This document shows positions 5,290 to 9,865 of a stretch of 9,865 nucleotides of DNA, one piece after another. The stretch covers positions 1 to 9,865 of the forward strand of contig CALBRU010000413.1 of the NCBI GenBank assembly GCA_937927695.1, read 5' to 3'. The stretch is from an uncultured Thiomonas sp. (GTDB lineage Bacteria > Pseudomonadota > Gammaproteobacteria > Burkholderiales > Burkholderiaceae_C). Position numbers and translations under genes: made by a program. Within the stretch, counting starts at the first letter, position 1. The number at the start of each line of letters is the position of its first letter. The notes under the pieces were generated by a model. That model ran no database searches and was not told where the DNA came from. It saw only the letters and a list, made by a program, of their open reading frames with translations.

Positions 5290-7128
5290 ATGCACGCCCG
5301 ATCCTCTTCTGCATTGCCCGAGCCGTCCTCCCATGCCACGGCAGCGCGTTCGCGCTGGGCGGTGGTTTCCGCGCTCTGGCCCTATCTGTGGGAATACCGC
5401 GGCCGGGTGTTGTTGGCGCTGGCGATGATGATCGCCGCCAAGGTGGCCAACGTCGGCGTGCCCATCGTGCTGAAAGACATCGTCAATGCGCTCGATCTCA
5501 AGCCGGGCGATCCTCGTGCGGTGCTTGTGGTGCCGGTGGCGCTGCTGGTGGCCTATGGCCTGCTTCGTCTGAGCGTGTCGCTGTTTACCGAGTTGCGCGA
5601 GGTGGTGTTTTCGCGCGTGACGCAAGGCGCGGTGCGCAAGATCGCGCTGCAGGTGTTCGACCATCTGTTCAGTCTGAGCATGCGCTACCACCTGGAGCGC
5701 CAGACGGGCGGCATGTCGCGCGATATGGAGCGGGGCACGCGGGCCATCTCCAGCCTGGTGTCTTTCACCCTCTACAGCATCCTGCCGACTTTGATCGAGA
5801 TGGCGCTGGTCATCGGCATTCTGCTGGTCAAGTACGACCTCTGGTTCGCGGGCATCGCGCTGGCTGCGCTGGTCTTTTACGTGGCGTTCACCATCACCGT
5901 GACCGAATGGCGCACGCAGTTGCGCCGCGAAATGAACACACAGGATTCGCGCGCCAACCAGCGTGCCATCGATGCGCTGCTGAATTATGAGACGGTGAAA
6001 ATGTTCGGCAACGAGGCGCTGGAATCGACCCGCTACGACGACAACCTCAGGGCCTGGATGCGCGCGGCCATCAAGTCGCAGAACTCGCTGTCGCTGCTCA
6101 ACCTTGGGCAGAGCCTGATCATCGCCGCCGCCGTGACCCTGCTGGTCTGGCGGGCGACCGTCGGCGTCGTCAATGGCAGCATGAATCTGGGCGATCTGGT
6201 GCTGGTCAACGCCTTCATGCTGCAGCTCTACGCGCCGCTGAGCTTTCTGGGCGTGATCTACCGCGAGATCCGGCAGTCCACCACTGATCTGGAGCGCATG
6301 TTCACCATTTTGCAAGAGCACCAGGAAATCAAGGACCCGCCGCAGGCGCTGGCTTTGCAGGTCGGACGGGGCGAAGTGCGCTTCGAGAATGTGCGCTTTG
6401 GCTATGGGGCCGACCGCGTCATTCTCGATGGGCTGGACTTCACCGTGCCCGCCGGAGAAACAGTCGCCATCGTCGGCCCTTCCGGCGCGGGAAAATCCAC
6501 GCTGGCGCGTCTGTTGTTTCGCTTTTATGCGCCGCAGTCCGGACGCATTCTGATCGACGGCCAGGACATCGCCCAAGTCACGCAAGCCAGCGTGCGCCGT
6601 GCCATCGGCATCGTGCCGCAGGACACGGTGCTGTTCAACGACACCATTGGCTACAACATCGCCTACGGCAAACCCGGCGCCAGCGCGGCCGAGGTGGAGG
6701 CGGTGGCACGCGCCGCGCATATCCACGACTTCATCGTCAGCACGCCCCAAGGCTACGAAACGCAGGTGGGCGAGCGCGGCCTGAAGTTGTCCGGCGGAGA
6801 GAAGCAGCGCGTGGCCATTGCCCGTGCCCTGCTGAAAAATCCGCCCATCCTGATCTTCGACGAAGCCACCTCGCAGCTCGACTCGCACAACGAAAAGGCG
6901 ATTCAGGCAGAAATACGCGCGGCTTCGCGCGACCGCACTGCCATCGTGATTGCTCACCGCCTGTCCACCGTGGTCGATGCGCATCAGATTCTGGTGGTGG
7001 AAAGCGGGCGCGTGGTCGAACGCGGCACCCACGCGCAACTGCTGCAGACGCGCGGGCTCTACGCCCGCATGTGGAATCTGCAGCAGGATAGGGCGGCTCA
7101 CCCCGAAGCGTCTGCTGCGATGGCCTAA
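5290..7128 (+). CDS. Atm1/HMT1-type ABC exporter, fused permease-ATPase half-transporter
   Basis: 612 residues, expected to homodimerise in the inner membrane. Residues about 35-325 form the six-helix exporter domain, with hydrophobic spans near 40-60, 78-99, 157-180, 184-205, 268-290 and 300-322. The family is recognisable from the Atm1/ABCB7 signatures FDHLFSLSMRYHLERQTGG, ERGTRAI, LLNYETVKMFGNE and SLLNLGQSLI. The ATPase domain follows: Walker A GPSGAGKST at 396-404, Q-loop Gln444, signature LSGGEKQR from 500, Walker B ILIFDEATS with Asp524-Glu525, and H-loop His556. All catalytic residues are present. Family members export glutathione-linked compounds: a sulfur precursor for cytosolic Fe-S assembly in mitochondria, and metal-glutathione adducts in bacteria. 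Metal tolerance is a plausible role here but inferred. The start has only a weak ribosome site. The stop abuts the repeat element at 7129. Confidence 0.93.
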   Translation: MHARSSSALPEPSSHATAARSRWAVVSALWPYLWEYRGRVLLALAMMIAAKVANVGVPIVLKDIVNALDLKPGDPRAVLVVPVALLVAYGLLRLSVSLFTELREVVFSRVTQGAVRKIALQVFDHLFSLSMRYHLERQTGGMSRDMERGTRAISSLVSFTLYSILPTLIEMALVIGILLVKYDLWFAGIALAALVFYVAFTITVTEWRTQLRREMNTQDSRANQRAIDALLNYETVKMFGNEALESTRYDDNLRAWMRAAIKSQNSLSLLNLGQSLIIAAAVTLLVWRATVGVVNGSMNLGDLVLVNAFMLQLYAPLSFLGVIYREIRQSTTDLERMFTILQEHQEIKDPPQALALQVGRGEVRFENVRFGYGADRVILDGLDFTVPAGETVAIVGPSGAGKSTLARLLFRFYAPQSGRILIDGQDIAQVTQASVRRAIGIVPQDTVLFNDTIGYNIAYGKPGASAAEVEAVARAAHIHDFIVSTPQGYETQVGERGLKLSGGEKQRVAIARALLKNPPILIFDEATSQLDSHNEKAIQAEIRAASRDRTAIVIAHRLSTVVDAHQILVVESGRVVERGTHAQLLQTRGLYARMWNLQQDRAAHPEASAAMA

Positions 7129-7289
7129 GAGCCTGTCGGACCTGAGGGACGTCGGCTGCAAAATGGCCTCGCCGGTCCATTTTTCACCGCTTTCTTGGGC
7201 CATAGTTCGACTATGGCCCGGCGAAATCGGCAAAAACTGTCCTCGCCGGGGCCGTTTTTCGCGATCGACGCCCCAAGCCCGACAGGCTC
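7129..7289. repeat. 161-bp palindromic (MITE-like) non-coding element
   Basis: The ends are perfect 11-bp inverted repeats, GAGCCTGTCGG (7129-7139) and CCGACAGGCTC (7279-7289). The whole element is an imperfect palindrome centred near 7208. The core is a perfect 10-bp stem, GGGCCATAGT (7197-7206) with ACTATGGCCC (7210-7219), loop TCG. Each arm carries a smaller hairpin flanked by an A-run and a T-run around CCTCGCCGG: AAAATGG (7160-7166) with CCATTTT (7177-7183), and AAAAAC (7232-7237) with GTTTTT (7254-7259). No protein is encoded and no target-site duplication is evident. It begins right after the exporter stop and ends 5 bases before the sigma-54 promoter. Whether it is dispersed in the genome cannot be seen from one copy. 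Confidence 0.8.
7160..7184 (+). terminator. Possible terminator of the ABC exporter (left-arm hairpin)
   Basis: AAAATGG and CCATTTT pair over 7 bp around a GC-rich centre, and one more T follows. The A-run before and T-run after make it terminator-like on both strands. It lies 31 bases after the exporter stop. The lower stem is A-T rich, so efficiency is uncertain; the right-arm hairpin (7232-7259) is similar. Confidence 0.4.
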
Positions 7290-7294
7290 CAATG

Positions 7295-7311
7295 CTGGAA
7301 CGGAGTTTGCA
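7295..7311 (+). promoter_or_regulatory. Sigma-54 (-24/-12) promoter of the gltIJKL operon
   Basis: The 17 bases CTGGAACGGAGTTTGCA match the RpoN consensus YTGGCACGRNNNTTGCW at every defined position except one (A for C after the GG). The essential GG (7297-7298) and GC (7309-7310) are separated by exactly 10 bases. The predicted start is near 7321-7322, leaving about 70 bases of leader before gltI. Sigma-54 promoters need an enhancer-binding activator, here unknown. In Pseudomonas, acidic-amino-acid uptake genes are RpoN-dependent through the AauRS system, which fits this gene set. No sigma-70 pair of comparable quality is visible. Confidence 0.8.
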
Positions 7312-7321
7312 TACACCTATT

Positions 7322-7352
7322 GCGCATTTGTGACCCACGGTTACACTTGTGC
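7322..7352 (+). promoter_or_regulatory. Extended dyad / leader hairpin upstream of gltI
   Basis: Bases 7322-7335 pair with 7339-7352 around a 3-base loop (CAC): 12 of 14 positions pair, two of them as wobbles. The inner arms are GTGACC and GGTTAC. It begins at the start site predicted from the sigma-54 promoter and ends 39 bases before the gltI ATG. It may be a 5'-end mRNA stem or a protein-binding operator. Confidence 0.5.
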
Positions 7353-7380
7353 GATTCGTTCACCCCATTCCTGCATTCAC

Positions 7381-7384
7381 GGAG
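7381..7384 (+). promoter_or_regulatory. Shine-Dalgarno of gltI
   Basis: GGAG lies 6 bases before the ATG at 7391 and decides this start over the in-frame GTG at 7349, which would put 14 residues ahead of the signal peptide. Confidence 0.8.
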
Positions 7385-7390
7385 ATTCGC

Positions 7391-8284
7391 ATGATCAAAA
7401 AACTGTTTGGTTTGACCATTCTGGCAGCGGCCGCAATGTCTTGCGCCCAGGCAGCCGAGCTCACCGGCACGCTGAAAAAAGTGAAGGAAACCAACAGCAT
7501 CACCGTCGGTTACCGCGAGTCGTCGATTCCCTTCTCCTACCTCGACAACAACGGCAAACCCATCGGCTACGCGATGGAGCTGTGCGGCAAGGTGGTCGAT
7601 GCCGTCAAGGCCGATCTGAAAATGCCCGGCCTGAAAGTGAACTACACCCCGGTCACGTCGAGCAACCGCATTCCCCTGCTCGAAAACGGCACCATCGACC
7701 TGGAGTGCGGCTCCACCACCAACTCGGTTGCCCGCCAGAAACAGGTGTCTTTCGGGCCGACCTATTTCGTCATCAACGTGACGGCTGCGGTGAAGAAAGA
7801 TTCGGGCATCAACGATTTTGCGCAACTGGCGGGTAAGACCATCGTCACCACCTCGGGTACGTCCGCCGTGCCGCTGCTGAAAAAGTACGAAAAAACCAAG
7901 GACATGGAATTCAAGGAAATCTATGGCAAGGATCACGCCGAGAGCTTCCTGCTGATGGCCGATGGCCGGGCATCCGCGTTCGTGATGGATGACATCCTGC
8001 TGGCCGGGCAGATCGCCAACTCCAAGGATCCGGCGGCCTACAAAATCCTGCCCGGTTCGCTGCGCCAAGAGCCTTACAGCATGATGCTGCGCAAGGATGA
8101 TCCGCAGTTCAAGGCGCTGGTCGACAAGACTATGGATGGCGTGATGAAGTCGGGTGAGATCAACAAGATCTACGCCAAGTGGTTCACCAGCCCGATTCCG
8201 CCCAAGGGCATCAACCTGAACTTCCCGGAAACCCCCGCGATCAAGGAAGCCTTCGCCCACCCGAACGACAAGGGCGTCGAATAA
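7391..8284 (+). CDS. gltI: Glutamate/aspartate-binding periplasmic protein GltI
   Basis: 297 residues. The periplasmic solute-binding protein (SBP family 3) of a high-affinity glutamate/aspartate ABC importer. A signal peptide is clear: Lys3-Lys4, the hydrophobic run LFGLTILAAAAM, and a likely cut after A19-Q20-A21. Cys18 is not in a convincing lipobox, so a soluble product is expected. The mature protein starts a typical SBP_bac_3 fold (ITVGYRESSIPFSYLD) and carries segments that match E. coli GltI closely: TSSNRIPLLENGTIDLECGSTTN, RQKQVSFG, VTTSGTS, KDHAESF, AFVMDDILLAG, MLRKDDPQFKALVD, KWFTSPIPPKGINLNF. The length is normal for GltI. It is the first gene after a sigma-54 promoter and is followed by a terminator before gltJ, so it should be made in excess. 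Acidic amino acids are the likeliest ligands; glutamine or asparagine as secondary ligands cannot be excluded. Confidence 0.94.
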   Translation: MIKKLFGLTILAAAAMSCAQAAELTGTLKKVKETNSITVGYRESSIPFSYLDNNGKPIGYAMELCGKVVDAVKADLKMPGLKVNYTPVTSSNRIPLLENGTIDLECGSTTNSVARQKQVSFGPTYFVINVTAAVKKDSGINDFAQLAGKTIVTTSGTSAVPLLKKYEKTKDMEFKEIYGKDHAESFLLMADGRASAFVMDDILLAGQIANSKDPAAYKILPGSLRQEPYSMMLRKDDPQFKALVDKTMDGVMKSGEINKIYAKWFTSPIPPKGINLNFPETPAIKEAFAHPNDKGVE

Positions 8285-8308
8285 GCAGCGCCAGGTTGGC
8301 AAGGAACC

Positions 8309-8334
8309 AGGCCGGCAGCTTTGCCGGCTTTTTT
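8309..8334 (+). terminator. Intrinsic terminator between gltI and gltJ
   Basis: GCCGGCA (8311-8317) pairs perfectly with TGCCGGC (8322-8328) around the tetraloop GCTT, and TTTTTT (8329-8334) follows. It sits 26 bases after the gltI stop and 36 before gltJ. Since gltJ and gltK have no visible promoter of their own, it probably acts as a partial terminator that lowers expression of the membrane components relative to the binding protein. Confidence 0.88.
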
Positions 8335-8370
8335 CCATGGTGAGATGACGCGGGCAGACGAGGGGATGAC

Positions 8371-9099
8371 ATGCTGGGTTTAGGCATTTTTTTGGAAGAC
8401 ACGCCGGACGGCGACACCACATGGGGCATGTCGCTGCTCTCCGGGCTGGAATACACCCTGTTGCTGGTGGTGTGCGCCTGGGTCATCGCCATGGTGCTCG
8501 GTTCGGTGCTGGGGGTGGTGCGCACCACCAAGCACCGCTTTTGGGTGATGCTGGGCAACGGCTATGTGGAACTGTTCCGCAATATTCCGCTGCTGGTGCA
8601 GTTTTTTCTCTGGTATTTCGTGCTGCCCAGCGTGATTCCGCCGCTCAAGCGATTTGCCAACGCGGTTGATCCGGGCACCTTCCAGATTCTCACCGCCGTG
8701 GTTTGTCTCGGGCTGTTCACCGCGGCGCGGATTGCCGAGCAGGTCAAGTCGGGCATTCAGTCGCTGCCGCGCGGACAGACTTTCGCTGGGCTGGCGCTCG
8801 GGCTGACGCCGACGCAGACCTACCGCTACGTGCTGCTGCCCATGGCCTACCGCATCATCATTCCGCCGCTCACTTCCGAGTCGATGAATCTGGTGAAAAA
8901 CTCCGCAGTGGCCTATTCCATCGGCCTGACTGAATTGTTCTTCCGCACCCGCGAGATGGGAGAGATGACCTTTCGCTACTTTGCGGCCTTCGGCGCGGCC
9001 ACGGTGCTGTATGTCGCGGTGGCGTTTTCCATCAACCGCATCATGGCGTGGGTGGAGCGCGCCACGGCCGTGCCGGGCTACATGGGCGGGAGCAAGTGA
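8371..9099 (+). CDS. gltJ: Glutamate/aspartate ABC permease GltJ
   Basis: 242 residues. One of the two inner-membrane permeases that form the channel with GltK. Hydrophobic spans lie near residues 26-50, 70-92, 105-120 and 205-222, in the HisM/GlnP-type polar amino-acid permease fold. The ATPase-docking EAA loop is at about 122-158, with the core GIQSLPRGQ, GLALGLTP and YRYVLLP. ELFRNIPLLVQFFLWYF, in the N-terminal half, is typical of this permease family. The ATG is preceded by AGGGG at a 5-base spacing. It starts 86 bases after gltI, beyond an intrinsic terminator, and overlaps gltK by one base. GltJ is assigned over GltK by order and by its longer N-terminal region (FLEDTPDGDTTWG), as in GltJ relatives. 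Confidence 0.92.
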   Translation: MLGLGIFLEDTPDGDTTWGMSLLSGLEYTLLLVVCAWVIAMVLGSVLGVVRTTKHRFWVMLGNGYVELFRNIPLLVQFFLWYFVLPSVIPPLKRFANAVDPGTFQILTAVVCLGLFTAARIAEQVKSGIQSLPRGQTFAGLALGLTPTQTYRYVLLPMAYRIIIPPLTSESMNLVKNSAVAYSIGLTELFFRTREMGEMTFRYFAAFGAATVLYVAVAFSINRIMAWVERATAVPGYMGGSK

Positions 9100-9785
9100 T
9101 GGGGGACTTTGACTTTGGCTCCATCGTCTCGGTGCTGCCCTTTTTGCTCAAGGGGCTGACTTACACCATCCAACTCACCGTGGTGGCGGCCATCGGCGGT
9201 ACGTTGCTGGGCATTGTGCTGGCGCTGGCGCGGCTGTCTCACCTGAAGTGGCTGTCTCTGCTGGCGGCGGGCTACATCAATCTGATGCGCTCGATTCCGC
9301 TGCTGCTGGTGATTTTCTGGTTCTATTTCCTCGTGCCAGTGATGCTGCAGTCGATCACCGGATCGGACTATCCGCCCAAGATCGGGGCGGAGCGTTCGGC
9401 CTATTTCACCTTCATTCTGTTCGAGGCGGCGTATTTCGCGGAGATCGTGCGCGCGGGCATCCAGAGCATTCCCAAAGGGCAACTCGGCGCGGCCTATGCG
9501 CTGGGCCTGACCTACGCGCAGTCGATGCGCCTGATCATCCTGCCGCAGGCGCTGCGCAATATGTTGCCGGTGTTGTTGACGCAAACCATCGTGCTGTTTC
9601 AGGATGTATCGCTCGTCGCGCTACTCAACGTCACCGACTTCGTCGGCGCCGCCATGAAAATCGCGCAGCGCGACAGCCGCGTAGTCGAGATGTACACCTT
9701 GGTGGCCGTGGTGTATTTCGTGCTGAGTTTCCTGCTGTCGCAAGGCGTCAAGCGCCTGCATCAGCGCATCGCCATCGTGCGGTAA
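9099..9785 (+). CDS. gltK: Glutamate/aspartate ABC permease GltK
   Basis: 228 residues. The second permease of the importer. Hydrophobic spans lie near residues 12-42, 50-82, 98-115 and 190-212. The EAA loop is clear at about 109-150: EAAYFAEIVRAGIQSIPKGQ, then GAAYALGLT and LIILPQALRNMLP. NLMRSIPLLLVIFWFYF and VLFQDVSLVALLNVTDFVGAA are family-typical. The ATG at 9099 overlaps the gltJ stop (TGATG) and has GGGAG 6 bases ahead, so translation is probably coupled to gltJ. In-frame starts reach up to 9048 but would add 17 residues encoded within gltJ. gltL begins 18 bases after the stop. Confidence 0.94.
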   Translation: MGDFDFGSIVSVLPFLLKGLTYTIQLTVVAAIGGTLLGIVLALARLSHLKWLSLLAAGYINLMRSIPLLLVIFWFYFLVPVMLQSITGSDYPPKIGAERSAYFTFILFEAAYFAEIVRAGIQSIPKGQLGAAYALGLTYAQSMRLIILPQALRNMLPVLLTQTIVLFQDVSLVALLNVTDFVGAAMKIAQRDSRVVEMYTLVAVVYFVLSFLLSQGVKRLHQRIAIVR

Positions 9786-9803
9786 TGCGATAGGTTATTT
9801 TCA

Positions 9804-9865
9804 ATGGATCGTTCCATGACCCAGAATTCTGCCCAGGGCGCTAGCGCGCCGATGATCGATATTCG
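9804..9865 (+). CDS. gltL: Glutamate/aspartate ABC importer ATPase GltL, N-terminal fragment
   Basis: Only 20 codons and 2 bases fit in the window. Three in-frame ATGs are available (9804, 9816, 9852). The last begins MIDI, which matches the normal start of GltL/GlnQ-type ATPases (MI-x-I-x-x-V-x-K). The earlier ones would add 16 or 12 residues rich in Ser, Gln and Ala. AGG at 9792-9794 could serve the first ATG, while the third has no obvious Shine-Dalgarno, so a short N-terminal extension is likely. No ATPase motif is visible yet; the call rests on position after gltK and the MIDI start. Confidence 0.8.
   Translation, partial: MDRSMTQNSAQGASAPMIDI

Noticed and set aside
5266..7338. 690-codon open frame on the minus strand opposite the ABC exporter
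   Set aside because: It is a by-product of GC-rich codon use in the exporter. Its translation is His/Gln/Arg-rich with no recognisable domain, and the plus-strand frame has every ABC motif.
7329..7345. CRP/FNR-like site TGTGA...TTACA
   Set aside because: The half sites are 7 bases apart instead of 6 and the second is imperfect; the longer dyad explains the symmetry better.
1..9865. CRISPR arrays, insertion-sequence transposases, phage genes, toxin-antitoxin or defence genes
   Set aside because: No regularly spaced direct repeats and no protein of these classes were seen on either strand; apart from the 161-bp element the window is ordinary chromosome.

Overview
The window looks like a chromosomal segment of a GC-rich betaproteobacterium, most likely Burkholderiales. 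This rests on the gene order TPR protein - lolB - ispE - tRNA-Gln - prs - rplY, which is the arrangement I know from that order, and on protein-level resemblance. A Thiomonas-like genome would fit, but the genus is a guess. There are ten protein genes (two cut by the window edges) and one tRNA, and almost every base is accounted for.

Bases 1-2701 hold a tightly packed envelope and isoprenoid cluster: the C-terminal part of a TPR protein, the outer-membrane lipoprotein-insertion factor lolB (1-base overlap with the TPR gene) and ispE of the MEP pathway. Next come tRNA-Gln(UUG), prs (PRPP synthetase) and rplY (ribosomal protein L25, long CTC form). rplY has a structured leader and ends at a textbook 14-bp terminator. 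The pth gene that often follows rplY is absent. Instead a YciA-type acyl-CoA thioesterase lies on the minus strand, convergent with rplY and divergent from the next gene, an Atm1/HMT1-type ABC exporter with fused membrane and ATPase domains.

The exporter's stop codon abuts a 161-bp near-palindromic, non-coding element (7129-7289) with perfect 11-bp inverted ends and three internal hairpins. Six bases after it comes a near-consensus sigma-54 (-24/-12) promoter, then a long dyad at the predicted transcription start, then the glutamate/aspartate ABC importer operon gltI-gltJ-gltK-gltL. gltL is cut by the window end. GltI is the periplasmic binding protein, GltJ and GltK the permeases, GltL the ATPase. 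An intrinsic terminator between gltI and gltJ probably keeps the binding protein in excess of the membrane parts.

The genes themselves are all of known families, and I see no undescribed multi-gene system. The interesting signals are non-coding: the sigma-54 promoter with its dyad, the palindromic element beside it, and the prs-rplY leader.
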